DNA of 38,870 bases, from assembly GCF_029335315.1 (NCBI RefSeq), contig NZ_JARJLT010000383.1, positions 1 through 38,870 of the forward strand, given 5' to 3'. How positions within the stretch are numbered: position 1 is the stretch's first letter; every line of letters starts with the position of its first letter. This document shows, piece after piece, positions 1 through 9,476 of the stretch. Both the position numbers and the translations under genes were made by a program. This DNA is from Pseudomonas citronellolis. GTDB lineage: Bacteria; Pseudomonadota; Gammaproteobacteria; Pseudomonadales; Pseudomonadaceae. The notes beneath the pieces were generated by a model. It made no database searches, was not told the origin of the DNA, and was given only the letters and a program-made list of their open reading frames with translations.

Positions 1-2108
1 TGCGCCTGATCAGCGCCAAGGACCTGTTCGTCAGCCAGGCCGCGCTCACCGGCGAGTCGCTGCCGCTGGAGAAGTTCGCCCAGGTCCGCGACGCCCGCCA
101 GGGCAACCCGCTGGAGCGCGACAGCCTGTGCTTCATGGGCACCACGGTGGTCAGCGGCTCGGCCCAGGCGGTGGTGGTGGGCACTGGCGCGAGCACCTAC
201 TTCGGCTCGCTGGCCGAGCGGGTGATCGCCAGCGACCACGCGCCGACGGCCTTCCAGGCCGGGGTGAACAAGGTCAGCTGGCTGTTGATCCGCTTCATGC
301 TGGTGATGGCGCCGCTGGTCCTGTTGCTCAACGGCTTCACCAAGGGCGACTGGCTGCAGGCGGCGCTGTTCGCGCTGTCCATCGCCGTCGGCCTGACCCC
401 GGAAATGCTGCCGATGATCGTCACCTCGACCCTGGCCAAGGGCGCCGTGGCGCTGAGCCGGCGCAAGGTCATCGTCAAGCGCCTGGACGCCATCCAGAAC
501 TTCGGTGCGATGGACATCCTCTGCACCGACAAGACCGGCACCCTGACCCAGGACCGCATCGTCCTCGAACGCCACACCGACGCCCTGGGCGCGGTGGACG
601 ACCGCGTGCTGCAGCTGGCCTTCCTCAACAGCCACTACCAGACCGGGCTGAAGAACCTGCTCGACGTGGCGGTGCTGGAGCATGTCGAGCTGCGCCGCGC
701 GCTGCGGGTGGACAGCCGCTACCGCAAGGTCGACGAGATTCCCTTCGACTTCGCCCGCCGGCGCATGTCGGTGGTGGTCAGCGAGCGCGACGACCATCAC
801 CTGCTGATCTGCAAGGGCGCCCTGGAGGAAGTGCTGGCCGTGTGCGCCTCGGTGCGCCAGGGCGAACGCGTCGACGCGCTGAGCGGCGAGCGCCTGGCGG
901 AAATCCGCGCGGTGGCCGAGGCGCTCAACCGCGACGGCCTGCGGGTGGTCGCGGTGGCCAGCCGCGAGCTGCCGCCCAGCCGCGACACCTACGGCCTGGC
1001 CGACGAGCAGGCGCTGTGCCTGGACGGCTACATCGCCTTCCTAGACCCGCCCAAGGAGACCACCGCGCCGGCGCTGCGCGCGCTGGCGGCGAACGGCGTG
1101 ACGGTGAAGGTGCTGACCGGCGACAACGAGCGGGTAAGCCTGAAGGTCTGTCGCGACGTTGGTCTTGAGGTGCGCGGCGTGCTGCTCGGCCCGCAGCTGG
1201 ACGAACTCGGCGACGCCGAGCTGGGCGAGCTGGCCGAGCGCGCCACGCTGTTCGCCAAGCTCACGCCGAGCCACAAGGAGCGCCTGGTGCGCGTGCTGCG
1301 CGAGCGCGGACACGTGGTCGGCTTCCTCGGCGACGGCATCAACGACGCCCCGGCGCTGCGCGGCGCGGACATCGGCATCTCGGTGGATTCGGCGGTGGAC
1401 ATCGCCAAGGAGGCGGCCGACCTGATCCTCCTGGAAAAGAGCCTGATGGTGCTGGAGGAGGGCGTGGTGGAAGGCCGGCGCACTTTCGCCAACATGCTCA
1501 AGTACATCCGCATGACCGCCAGCTCGAACTTCGGCAACGTGTTCAGCGTGCTGGTGGCCAGCGCCTTCATCCCGTTCCTGCCGATGCTGCCGCTGCAGCT
1601 GCTGGTGCAGAACCTGCTCTACGACATTTCCCAGGTGGCGATTCCCTTCGACGGTGTCGACGAGGAACAGCTGAGCCGGCCGCAGCAATGGAACCCCAAC
1701 GGCCTGGGGCGCTTCATGGTGTTCTTCGGCCCGCTCAGCTCGATCTTCGACATCGCCACCTTCCTGCTGCTCTGGCACGTGTTCGGCGCCAACGCGCCGG
1801 AGCGCCAGGCGCTGTTCCAGTCCGGCTGGTTCGTCGAGGGGCTGCTGTCGCAGCTGCTGGTGGTGCACATGATCCGCACCCGGCGCATCCCGTTCCTGCA
1901 GAGCCGCGCGGCCTGGCCGTTGCTGGCGATGACCGCGGCCATCGGTGCGCTGGCGATCTTCCTGCCGATGGGACCGCTGGCGGGCTCGTTCCACCTGCAG
2001 CCGCTGCCGTTGGGGTACTGGCCGTGGCTGGCGCTGATCCTGCTGGGCTACATGGGCCTGACCCAGGCGGTGAAGGGCTGGTTCGCGCGGCGCTATGGCT
2101 GGGCGTAG
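1..2108 (+). CDS. mgtA: Magnesium-translocating P-type ATPase, 5' end outside the window
   Basis: P-type ATPase that imports Mg2+ across the inner membrane using ATP. The reading frame is already open at base 3 and about 701 residues are present of a family length near 900, so the N-terminal region is missing. Visible motifs in order are the actuator loop TGES (near 51-62), the phosphorylation motif DKTGTLT with its aspartate at 528, and the hinge motif GDGINDAP near 1330. Hydrophobic segments flank the catalytic domain: one set near 280-460 and a C-terminal set from about 1530 to the end. The combination of the DKTGTLTQD context and a long C-terminal membrane block fits the MgtA/MgtB subfamily rather than heavy-metal ATPases. 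The TAG stop lies inside the first arm of a REP element. Regulation by a Mg2+ leader cannot be judged because the upstream DNA is absent. Confidence 0.93.
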   Translation, partial: RLISAKDLFVSQAALTGESLPLEKFAQVRDARQGNPLERDSLCFMGTTVVSGSAQAVVVGTGASTYFGSLAERVIASDHAPTAFQAGVNKVSWLLIRFMLVMAPLVLLLNGFTKGDWLQAALFALSIAVGLTPEMLPMIVTSTLAKGAVALSRRKVIVKRLDAIQNFGAMDILCTDKTGTLTQDRIVLERHTDALGAVDDRVLQLAFLNSHYQTGLKNLLDVAVLEHVELRRALRVDSRYRKVDEIPFDFARRRMSVVVSERDDHHLLICKGALEEVLAVCASVRQGERVDALSGERLAEIRAVAEALNRDGLRVVAVASRELPPSRDTYGLADEQALCLDGYIAFLDPPKETTAPALRALAANGVTVKVLTGDNERVSLKVCRDVGLEVRGVLLGPQLDELGDAELGELAERATLFAKLTPSHKERLVRVLRERGHVVGFLGDGINDAPALRGADIGISVDSAVDIAKEAADLILLEKSLMVLEEGVVEGRRTFANMLKYIRMTASSNFGNVFSVLVASAFIPFLPMLPLQLLVQNLLYDISQVAIPFDGVDEEQLSRPQQWNPNGLGRFMVFFGPLSSIFDIATFLLLWHVFGANAPERQALFQSGWFVEGLLSQLLVVHMIRTRRIPFLQSRAAWPLLAMTAAIGALAIFLPMGPLAGSFHLQPLPLGYWPWLALILLGYMGLTQAVKGWFARRYGWA

Positions 2109-2151
2109 GAGCGGGCCATGCCCGCGAATCGCGCGCGCGGCGCGCTCCTAC
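2105..2151. repeat. REP-like palindromic element after mgtA
   Basis: The arms GTAGGAGCG (2105-2113) and CGCTCCTAC (2143-2151) are inverted, with an inner GCGGGC/GCCCGC hairpin. This is the usual form of Pseudomonas REP sequences and resembles the elements at 27045 and 32694. It lies between the convergent 3' ends of mgtA and the hydrolase gene, so it may also act as a bidirectional transcription barrier. Confidence 0.8.
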
Positions 2152-2156
2152 GGGGC

Positions 2157-3167
2157 TCAGCGCAGCATCGCCTGCATCTCTTCCGGTTGCAGTTGCGCGT
2201 CGAAGAAGCGCTTGGCGTCGTTGATCAGGTTGCGGTGGATGGCCACCCGGTCGACGCCGTCGGCGTCCTTGCACAGGCCCGGGGTGGCGGCGGTTTCCTC
2301 TTCGGTGCAGGGCGCCATGAAGACGAAGTGGCCAGCGCCCAGCACGACATGGAAGTCGGCGCTGCGCGGTAGCTTGCGGGCCAGGGCGCCGGCGTTGCGG
2401 GTCCAGTCCAGGACCTGGTCGGCGTCGCCGCTGTAGATCAGCGCCGGGATCTTCACGTCGGTCAGCTCGCGGCTGCCGAACATCAGGCCCAGCGGCGCCA
2501 GCAGCATCACCGCGCCGACGCGGGGGTCGGCCATGGGCGTCAGGTCGTTGCGGTCGGCCAGCAGTTCGCCGCCGGCGCTGCAGGCGTCGCGGTCGTCCGG
2601 GCGTTCGGTGCAGTAGCGGCGCAGGCGTTCCAGGCGCGGCTGCGCGCCGGCCAGGATCAGCGCCGTCTCGCCGCCGGCGGAGTAGCCGATGACGCCGATG
2701 CGGCGCGGGTCGAGCAGCGGCGCCAGGCGCTCGTCGGCCAGCGCCGTGCTGATCGCCTCGGAGACCTGCAGCGGCCGGCCATAGAGATTGCTCAGGGCGC
2801 CCAGGCGGCTCTGGTCGTGGAGGTTGTCGCCGGGGTGCACCAGGGTCACCACCACGAAACCGCGCTGGGCCAGGGCCAGCACCAGGTCGCGCAGGGCCAG
2901 CGGGGTGCCGCCGTTACCGTGGGAAATGACCAGCAGCGGATGGCGCCCGGCCACCGCCGGGGCTTCCTCGGCCAGCGGCAGGGTGAACAGGCCGATGGTG
3001 GTGGGCGCTACCTGCGCCCGCGTCGGGTAGAAGGCGATGGCGCGCATCGGCTTGTGGTCCAGCGGGTCTTCGAGCGTCAGGCGATGGAAACCGACGTTCA
3101 GCGTCTCGGCGCTGGCCGCGAGTGAGAAGATCAGTAGCAGAACGCAACAGACGAGTCGCCCCAACAT
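2157..3167 (-). CDS. Exported alpha/beta hydrolase, first of a tandem pair
   Basis: Predicted serine hydrolase of the dienelactone hydrolase / PAF-acetylhydrolase-like type (336 aa). The chosen ATG at 3167 is followed by a hydrophobic signal peptide of about 20 residues ending ASA, so the mature enzyme is probably periplasmic. The start has GGAG six bases upstream; an in-frame ATG four codons earlier lacks a clear ribosome site. The nucleophile elbow GYSAGGE places Ser163, the oxyanion region is SHGNGGT near 82-88, and the likely catalytic histidine is in GAGHFVF near residue 299. Several cysteines in the C-terminal half could form disulfides. It is clearly paralogous to the next gene, sharing long identical stretches around HPGD, LSNLYGRPLQVS and the elbow. 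Substrate is unknown; an ester or lactone is likely. Confidence 0.82.
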   Translation of the reverse strand: MLGRLVCCVLLLIFSLAASAETLNVGFHRLTLEDPLDHKPMRAIAFYPTRAQVAPTTIGLFTLPLAEEAPAVAGRHPLLVISHGNGGTPLALRDLVLALAQRGFVVVTLVHPGDNLHDQSRLGALSNLYGRPLQVSEAISTALADERLAPLLDPRRIGVIGYSAGGETALILAGAQPRLERLRRYCTERPDDRDACSAGGELLADRNDLTPMADPRVGAVMLLAPLGLMFGSRELTDVKIPALIYSGDADQVLDWTRNAGALARKLPRSADFHVVLGAGHFVFMAPCTEEETAATPGLCKDADGVDRVAIHRNLINDAKRFFDAQLQPEEMQAMLR

Positions 3168-3307
3168 GGTGCTCTCCATCCTGAACGCAGCCTCTGGAAT
3201 GGGCCTTCGCGCGCACCTGGCGGGCGCGGCGAGCCGGTTCCGGGTAATCGTGCATAGTACGCGCCAATTCCCGCCATGACGCTGTAATGGATGGATGGTA
3301 GGGCGCC

Positions 3308-4324
3308 TCAGCGCCAGGAGGCCTGCACCGGGTCGACCCGCAGCTGGCTGGCGAAGAAGCGCGCGGCCTCGCCGTTGAGGCTGCGGTGGATGGCCTGGCG
3401 GTCGACGCCGATGGCGTCCTCGCACAGTTCCGGGGTCTCGGCCTCCTCGTCGGCGGAACAGGGGGTCATGAACACGAAGTGCCCGGCGCCTTGCACCACG
3501 TGGTATTCCGGCTGGTGCGGCAGCTTGCGCAGCAGGGCCACGGCGTTGCGTGCCGGGTCCAGCACCTGGTCGCGGTCGCCGGTGTAGAGCAGCACCGGGA
3601 CGGTCACCGCCGCCAGGTCGTCGCTGCCGAACATCAGGCTCAGCGGCGCCAGCAGGAGCAGGGCGCCTACCCGTGGGTCGGCATGGGCGCGCAGGTCCGG
3701 GCGGTCGGCGCGCAGTTCGCCGTTGGCGTTGCAGGCGTCTTCGTCGTCGGGGCGTTCGCGGCAGTAGCGGCGCAGGCGTTCCGGGCGCGGCGTGGCGCCG
3801 GCGAGGATCAGCGCCGTCTCGCCGCCGGCGGAATAGCCGATGACGCCGATGCGTTGCGCGTCGATGCTGGCGCCCAGGGCCGGGTCGGCCAGCGCCGCGC
3901 TGATGCTCGCGGAGACCTGCAGCGGGCGGCCGTAGAGGTTGCTCAGGGCGCCCTGGCGGCTCTGGTCGCGGGGGTTGTCGCCGGGGTGCAGCAGACCGAT
4001 CACCACGAAACCGTTGCGTGTCAGCGACAGCAGCAGGTCGCGCTGCGCCAGGGGCGAGCCGCTGTTGCCGTGGGAGGTGGCCAGCAGCGGGAAGCGGCCG
4101 GGGGCGACGGGGGCGTTGAGCGCGACCTTCAGCGGGTAGTCACCGATACGGGTCAGGCGCGGCTGGGCGCGGGTGGGGTAGAAGGCCACGGCCGGGATCG
4201 GCTTGCCGGTGAGCGGGTCGGCCAGCACCAGGCGCCGCGCGCCGACGTTCCAGGTGGGGGTGTCGGCGGCCTGGGCCAGGCCGCCGAGCAGCAGGAGCAG
4301 GAACAACAGCAGTGGGCGCGCCAT
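3308..4324 (-). CDS. Exported alpha/beta hydrolase, second of a tandem pair
   Basis: Paralogue of the neighbouring hydrolase at 2157-3167 with the same architecture (338 aa). The start at 4324 is supported by GGAGG a few bases upstream and by an immediate leucine-rich signal peptide ending AQA near residue 19; the longer in-frame extension upstream has no such support. The motifs are SHGNSGS near 84-90, GYSAGGE with Ser165 as nucleophile, and GAGHFVF as the histidine segment. The two genes lie head to tail with about 140 bp between them, pointing to tandem duplication followed by divergence. It should be a periplasmic or secreted serine hydrolase of unknown substrate. Confidence 0.82.
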   Translation of the reverse strand: MARPLLLFLLLLLGGLAQAADTPTWNVGARRLVLADPLTGKPIPAVAFYPTRAQPRLTRIGDYPLKVALNAPVAPGRFPLLATSHGNSGSPLAQRDLLLSLTRNGFVVIGLLHPGDNPRDQSRQGALSNLYGRPLQVSASISAALADPALGASIDAQRIGVIGYSAGGETALILAGATPRPERLRRYCRERPDDEDACNANGELRADRPDLRAHADPRVGALLLLAPLSLMFGSDDLAAVTVPVLLYTGDRDQVLDPARNAVALLRKLPHQPEYHVVQGAGHFVFMTPCSADEEAETPELCEDAIGVDRQAIHRSLNGEAARFFASQLRVDPVQASWR

Positions 4325-4385
4325 GCAGGCCTCCGGGCTGGCCGGAGCGGGGTGCCGGCCCCGACACCCCTTCAGTTTAGGCGTT

Positions 4386-5975
4386 TCAGACAATCACGCC
4401 CTGGCTGCGCAGGTAGTCATCGTAGGTGCCGCTGAAATCGGTCACGCCGTTTTCCGACAGCTCGATGATGCGGGTGGCCAGGGAGGACACGAACTCGCGG
4501 TCGTGGCTGACGAACACCAGGGTGCCCGGGTAGTTTTCCAGCGCGAGGTTGAGCGCCTCGATGGATTCCATGTCCAGGTGGTTGGTCGGCTCGTCCATCA
4601 CCAGCACGTTGGGCTTTTTCAGGATCAGCTTGCCGAACAGCATGCGGCCCTGTTCACCACCGGAGATGACCTTCACCGACTTCTTGATCTCGTCGTTGGA
4701 GAACAGCATGCGGCCGAGGGTGCCGCGCACCAGCTGCTCGCCGCCCTGGGTCCACTGGGCCATCCAGTCGAACAGGTTGTAGTCCTCCTCGAAGTCCTCG
4801 GCGTGGTCCTGGGCGAAGTAGCCCACGTCCGCGCTGTCGGTCCACTTCACCTCGCCGCTGGTGGGCGCCATTTCGCCGACCAGGGTGCGCAGCAGGGTGG
4901 TCTTGCCGATGCCGTTGGGGCCGATGATGGCGATGCGCTCGCCGGCCTCCACCTGCAGGCTCAGGTTCTTGAACAGCGCCACGCCGTCGAAGCCCTGGCT
5001 GACTTTTTCCAGGGTCACCGCCTGGCGGTGCAGCTTCTTGTACTGCTCGAAGCGGATGAACGGGCTGACGCGGCTGGACGGCTTGACCTCTTCCAGCTGG
5101 ATCTTGTCGATCTGGCGCGCGCGGCTGGTGGCCTGCTTGGCCTTGGAGGCGTTGGCCGAGAAGCGGCTGACGAAGGTCTGCAGTTCGGCGATCTGCGCCT
5201 TCTTCTTGGCGTTGTCCGACAGCAGGCGCTCGCGGGCCTGTTCGGCCGCTGTCATGTACTCGTCGTAGTTGCCCGGGAACAGGCGCAGCTCGCCGTAGTC
5301 CAGGTCGGCCATGTGGGTGCAGACGCTGTTCAGGAAGTGACGGTCGTGGGAAATGATGATCATGGTGCTGTTACGCGCCGTGATGATGTTTTCCAGCCAG
5401 CGGATGGTGTTGATGTCCAGGTGGTTGGTCGGTTCGTCGAGCAGCAGCAGGTCCGGGTCCGAGAACAGCGCCTGGGCCAGCAGCACGCGCAGCTTCCAGC
5501 CCGGGGCCACGGCGCTCATCGGGCCGAAGTGCTGTTCCAGGGGAATGCCCAGGCCCAGCAGCAGCTCGCCGGCGCGGGACTCGGCGGTGTAGCCGTCGAA
5601 CTCGGCGAACTGCACTTCCAGCTCGGCCACGGCCATGCCGTCGTCCTCGGTCATTTCCGGCAGGGCGTAGATGCGATCGCGCTCGGCCTTGACCTTCCAC
5701 AGTTCCTCGTGGCCCATGATCACGGTGTCGATCACCGAGAAGTCCTCATAGGCGAACTGGTCCTGGCGCAGCTTGCCCAGGCGCACGCCGTTTTCCAGCA
5801 TGACCTGGCCGCTGGAGGGCTCCAGCTCGCCGCCGAGGATCTTCATGAAGGTCGACTTGCCGCAGCCGTTGGCGCCGATCAGGCCATAGCGGTTGCCGTT
5901 GCCGAACTTGACGGAAACGTTTTCGAACAGCGGCTTGGCGCCGAACTGCATGGTGATGTTAGCGGTGGAGATCAA
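4386..5975 (-). CDS. ybiT: ABC-F family ATPase YbiT
   Basis: Cytoplasmic ABC-F ATPase with two nucleotide-binding domains and no membrane segments. Family members act on ribosomes. The length of 529 aa matches E. coli YbiT (about 530). The first domain has Walker A GANGCGKS (34-41). Its signature region is atypical (SAVAPGWK in place of LSGGE), which is a YbiT trait. Its Walker B is [12 protein letters not shown]. The charged linker includes [10 protein letters not shown] and FIRFEQ. The second domain has GPNGIGKT near residue 350, a canonical SGGEQGR signature and [10 protein letters not shown]. The start codon is TTG at 5973-5975; translation from it gives the family N-terminus [11 protein letters not shown], so I keep it despite a modest ribosome site (AGGT). 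Confidence 0.93.
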   Translation of the reverse strand: MISTANITMQFGAKPLFENVSVKFGNGNRYGLIGANGCGKSTFMKILGGELEPSSGQVMLENGVRLGKLRQDQFAYEDFSVIDTVIMGHEELWKVKAERDRIYALPEMTEDDGMAVAELEVQFAEFDGYTAESRAGELLLGLGIPLEQHFGPMSAVAPGWKLRVLLAQALFSDPDLLLLDEPTNHLDINTIRWLENIITARNSTMIIISHDRHFLNSVCTHMADLDYGELRLFPGNYDEYMTAAEQARERLLSDNAKKKAQIAELQTFVSRFSANASKAKQATSRARQIDKIQLEEVKPSSRVSPFIRFEQYKKLHRQAVTLEKVSQGFDGVALFKNLSLQVEAGERIAIIGPNGIGKTTLLRTLVGEMAPTSGEVKWTDSADVGYFAQDHAEDFEEDYNLFDWMAQWTQGGEQLVRGTLGRMLFSNDEIKKSVKVISGGEQGRMLFGKLILKKPNVLVMDEPTNHLDMESIEALNLALENYPGTLVFVSHDREFVSSLATRIIELSENGVTDFSGTYDDYLRSQGVIV

Positions 5976-6200
5976 GGGCTTTACCTATCAATAAGTGACG
6001 AGCCACCGGGCCTGGCAGGCGGTGGTTCGGTAGCAATCCGATTCCAGTTTCGGGCTCGCTCCCGCGAGCGCCGTGGGGCGTTCAGCGGGCGAAGGCGGAG
6101 GGCGGCGGCGGGGCGCGGTGGCCCTGCCGCCAGGCGTTCGATGCGGGATTCATGCCGGAAATTGCCGCCATTGTCGCATAGCCGGGCCGACAGTTGTATG

Positions 6201-7667
6201 TCAGCGGGTCGGGGCGGCTCCGCTTTCCACGCGGTTGCGGCCGTTTTCCTTGGCCTTGTAGAGGCTGGCGTCGGCCTGGGCGACCAGCGCCTCGACGCTT
6301 TCCACCGGGCCGCTGGAGGTGCTGGCGGCGCCGATGCTGACGGTGACCACGCCGAACTTGCCCATGGCGTGCGGCAGCGCGGCGTTCTCGATGCCGGCGC
6401 GGATGTTCTCGGCCACGGTGAGGGCGCCGGTCAGGTCGCAGTTGGGCAGGATGACCACGAATTCCTCGCCGCCGTAGCGCGCCGCGCCGTCTTCGTCGCG
6501 CCGGCAGCCCAGGCGCACCTGTTCGGCGACCGCGGCCAGGGCGGTGTCGCCGGTGGGGTGGCCGTAGTGGTCGTTGTAGAGCTTGAACTGGTCGATATCC
6601 AGCATCAGCACCGCCAGCTGGCCGCCGCCGCGCAGGTGGCGGTGCCATTCGCGGCGGGCCGCCTGGTCGAACCAGCGGCGGTTCTGCAGGCCGGTCAGGG
6701 CGTCGGTGCTGGCTTCGTCGCGCAGGCGGTTTTCGGCCTGGTCGCGGCGGTGCAGATGGCGGGTGAGGCCGAAGGCCAGGCCAACGGTGGCCAGGTTGAA
6801 GGCGATCAGCAGGCCGCTGGTGACCAGCGTGCGACCGAACCAGCCCTGGAACAGGTTCTTGTGGGCGCGCTCCACGTTGACCACCAGCGGGTAGTCGCCG
6901 ACCCGGCGCAGCCCCTGCCAGTAGGGGTGCTGCGGGTCGCTGGAGTCGTGCACCCGCTCGCGTTCGCCGCTGGCGACGAAAGCCTTGAAGGCCTCGCGCT
7001 CGCTGTCGCTGCGCTTGCGCCGGTCGACCGGCCATTGCGCCAGCGTCGTACCGTCCAGCAGGCGTAGGGTGACGATGTCGCCGTCGGCCAGGTTGAGGTC
7101 CTGGATGTAGCGGTCGAACTGGCGCAGGTCCTTGAGGGCGGCGACCACGCCCATGAAGCTGCCGTCACGGTCGATCAGGCTGCGGCTCAGGGCGATGGTC
7201 AGCGAGGGCTTGCGGTAGGACGGCACGAACGGGTGGCTCAGCTGCAGCTCGCGGTCGCCCTGGGCGTGCACCCGGAAGTATTCGCGCATGGACAGGTCAT
7301 GCTGGGATTCGCCGCCGTGGTTGAGGTCTTCCACCAGTTGGCCGTAGCGGTCGGTGACGATGATGGTGCCCATGTCCTCCGAGCTGGCCTCGTGGCCTTC
7401 GACGAGGACGCGCAGGGCGGCGCTGTCCAGGTCGTCCAGGCCGGTCTCGCGGATCATGTTGCTGATGGTCAGCAGCGACTGGGCGTGCATGTCCAGGTCG
7501 CGGCGCAGGTCGCGTTCCACCAGGCGCAGGGTGTTGCTGCCGCTGGCGTCGGCGAACGCCAGGGCGTCGCGGCGCATGGTCAGCATCTGCCAGCCGGCGA
7601 TCAGGGACAGGCCGATGGCCAGGAGCATCATCACCACGAAGACACGAGAGGGTTTGAACAGCTGCAT
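6201..7667 (-). CDS. Membrane-anchored sensor diguanylate cyclase (GGEEF)
   Basis: Synthesises the second messenger c-di-GMP from two GTP. The 488-aa protein has an N-terminal membrane segment (about 9-29), a periplasmic sensing region of roughly 240 residues that resembles a Cache-type domain, a second membrane segment (about 278-302), and a C-terminal GGDEF domain. The active-site loop is GGEEF at 399-403, preceded by the product-inhibition I-site RDED at 390-393, so the enzyme should be active and feedback-inhibited. There is no EAL domain. The ATG is preceded by TAGGA at short spacing. It appears monocistronic. The ligand of the sensor domain cannot be told from sequence. Confidence 0.92.
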   Translation of the reverse strand: MQLFKPSRVFVVMMLLAIGLSLIAGWQMLTMRRDALAFADASGSNTLRLVERDLRRDLDMHAQSLLTISNMIRETGLDDLDSAALRVLVEGHEASSEDMGTIIVTDRYGQLVEDLNHGGESQHDLSMREYFRVHAQGDRELQLSHPFVPSYRKPSLTIALSRSLIDRDGSFMGVVAALKDLRQFDRYIQDLNLADGDIVTLRLLDGTTLAQWPVDRRKRSDSEREAFKAFVASGERERVHDSSDPQHPYWQGLRRVGDYPLVVNVERAHKNLFQGWFGRTLVTSGLLIAFNLATVGLAFGLTRHLHRRDQAENRLRDEASTDALTGLQNRRWFDQAARREWHRHLRGGGQLAVLMLDIDQFKLYNDHYGHPTGDTALAAVAEQVRLGCRRDEDGAARYGGEEFVVILPNCDLTGALTVAENIRAGIENAALPHAMGKFGVVTVSIGAASTSSGPVESVEALVAQADASLYKAKENGRNRVESGAAPTR

Positions 7668-7740
7668 TTTCCTACCGGACGCGGAGTGGCGGGCTGCCAG
7701 AAGCTTGGTAGCCCCTGGCTATTCTCGCCAGTCCACCGGC

Positions 7741-7776
7741 ATCGGGCCCTTGCCTTAAGTCAGGGAGGGGCCCGAT
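7741..7776 (-). terminator. Inverted repeat after the Rieske-reductase gene
   Basis: Nine-base perfect arms ATCGGGCCC (7741-7749) and GGGCCCGAT (7768-7776) lie just beyond the stop codon of the gene ending at 7786. The 18-base loop is long and no U-run follows, so an intrinsic terminator is only a weak guess. Confidence 0.4.
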
Positions 7777-7785
7777 ATCGGTGTT

Positions 7786-9309
7786 TCAGGCAGGACGTTG
7801 CGCCTCGAAGTCGGCCTCCGCCCGCAGGCTCTCCAGATCGCGCCCGACGGTGGCCACGGCCAGTCGCCTGCCGTCCAGCCAGTAGCTGACCCGGCAGTCG
7901 TGGCGGGCCGGGTCGCCGTCGATGTCGACGCGGTCCCACTGCTCGGCATGGCCCACGTAGTTGATGCCGATGTCGTACTGCTGGGTCCAGAAGAACGGTA
8001 CCGCCGTATAGCGCTGCTGGCGGCCGAGGATGTTCAGTGCCGCGACCACGCCCTGGCGTTCGGCCACCGCCCAGTGCTCGACGCGGATCGCCGCGCCGCT
8101 GCGGGCGTCCGGCCAGCGGGCGATGTCGCCCACCGCGTAGATATCCGGGGCGCTGCAGCGCAGCCAGGCGTCGACCAGCACGCCCTTGTCCAGGCGCAGG
8201 CCGGCGGCTTCGGCCAGGCCCAGTTCGGGTCGGGCGCCGACGCCCACCAGCACCAGGTCGGCGGGCAGTATCCGGCCGTCGGCGAGGCGCACCTGCCCGG
8301 GCTCGATGGCCTGTACCTCGGCGCCGATGTGGAAGACCACGCCGTGCTGTTCATGCAGCGCCTGGAGCATGCCGCCCAGGGCTTCGCCGAGGACCCGCCG
8401 CAAGGGCGGCGAGGGCGCCACCACCTGCACCTCCAATCCGCGCGAGCGTAGCGACGCCGCCGCTTCCAGACCGATGAAGCCGGCGCCGACCAGCACGCAG
8501 CGGCGCGCTCCAGCGCAGGCGGCGATGAGCGCGTCGCAGTCGGCCAGGCTGCGCAGCGTGTGGACGTGGGGCAGCTCGGCGCCGGGCACCTGCAGGCGCG
8601 CCGCCGTCGAGCCGGTGGCGAGGATCAGCGCGCCGTAGTCGAGGCGTTCGCCGCCGGCGAGGGTCAGGGTCCTGGCGGCGGGGTCGATGCGCTCCACGCG
8701 CACGCCGGTGCGCAGGCCGATGCTGTGCCCGGCGTAGAACGCCTTCGAGCGCAGGGGCAGCCAGCCGGGTTCGGCGCTGCCGGCCAGGTAGTCCTTGGAC
8801 AGGTTGGGCCGGTCGTAGGGCGCGGTGGCGTCGGCGCTCAGCAGGGTGACCGCGCCTTCGTAGCCTTCGTGGCGCAAGGTCAGGGCCGCGGCGTTGCCGG
8901 CGGCGCCGCCACCGACGATCAGCACGGATTTCGGCACCTGGATGTGCGTCGGCCCGGCGACCGGAGGCGGCAGCGCGGCGCCGACGTAGGCCTTGCCGTC
9001 GCGGCATTGCACTTCCCAGCAGGGCAGGTCGTCGAGTGCCGGCGGGCCCAGCAGCTTGCCGTCGTGCAGGCGGAAGCAGGCGTGGTGCCAGGGGCAGCGC
9101 AGGCTGTCGCCGACGATCAGGCCCTCGGCCAGCGGCGCGCCGTAGTGCGGGCAGCTGGCGCCCAGCGCGTGGAGCCGCTCGCCCTGGCGCACCAGCAGCG
9201 CCGCCTCGCCATCGATGTGGCCGACCAGCGGGCGGTCTTCGGGAATGTCCGCCAGGGGTACGCCGAGGCGGAAGTCGGGGCCGGCGGGTGACGATGGATG
9301 GTCGCTCAT
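7786..9309 (-). CDS. Rieske ferredoxin fused to FAD/NAD(P)H reductase (AIFL-like)
   Basis: Single-chain electron-transfer protein (507 aa) predicted to move electrons from NAD(P)H through FAD to a Rieske [2Fe-2S] centre. The N-terminal Rieske domain has CPH (Cys53, His55) and CPWH (Cys72, His75). The reductase domain begins near residue 127 with the FAD fingerprint VGGGAAG, has the PYDRPNLSK segment typical of ferredoxin reductases of ring-hydroxylating dioxygenases, a second nucleotide-binding GAGFIGLE motif, the VGDIA segment near the FAD, and a C-terminal reductase domain. The start ATG has GAGGAG seven bases upstream. A Rieske oxygenase lacking its own reductase lies 2 kb away at 11401-12450, so this is a plausible partner, although the two genes are not in one operon. 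A nitrite-reductase small-subunit-like or AIF-like redox role is the alternative. Confidence 0.85.
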   Translation of the reverse strand: MSDHPSSPAGPDFRLGVPLADIPEDRPLVGHIDGEAALLVRQGERLHALGASCPHYGAPLAEGLIVGDSLRCPWHHACFRLHDGKLLGPPALDDLPCWEVQCRDGKAYVGAALPPPVAGPTHIQVPKSVLIVGGGAAGNAAALTLRHEGYEGAVTLLSADATAPYDRPNLSKDYLAGSAEPGWLPLRSKAFYAGHSIGLRTGVRVERIDPAARTLTLAGGERLDYGALILATGSTAARLQVPGAELPHVHTLRSLADCDALIAACAGARRCVLVGAGFIGLEAAASLRSRGLEVQVVAPSPPLRRVLGEALGGMLQALHEQHGVVFHIGAEVQAIEPGQVRLADGRILPADLVLVGVGARPELGLAEAAGLRLDKGVLVDAWLRCSAPDIYAVGDIARWPDARSGAAIRVEHWAVAERQGVVAALNILGRQQRYTAVPFFWTQQYDIGINYVGHAEQWDRVDIDGDPARHDCRVSYWLDGRRLAVATVGRDLESLRAEADFEAQRPA

Positions 9310-9476
9310 GGCTGTCTCCTCGTCCGTTGCGAAAGCGCATGGGTTGAGGATAGACCCGCGACCGGGCCGGCCGGGTTCCGTCGAATCTACCGGCGGTGCA
9401 GTGGAGGGAGGTATTTCCCTGGGCGCCGGCGCGGCCTAGGCTGAGTGGGTCAGCCCGGCAAACCCAGGAGCCGCCG

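Noticed and set aside
4203..7067. 954-codon plus-strand frame spanning the hydrolase, ybiT and the diguanylate cyclase
   Set aside because: It crosses three well-supported minus-strand genes and intergenic DNA, with no recognisable domain.
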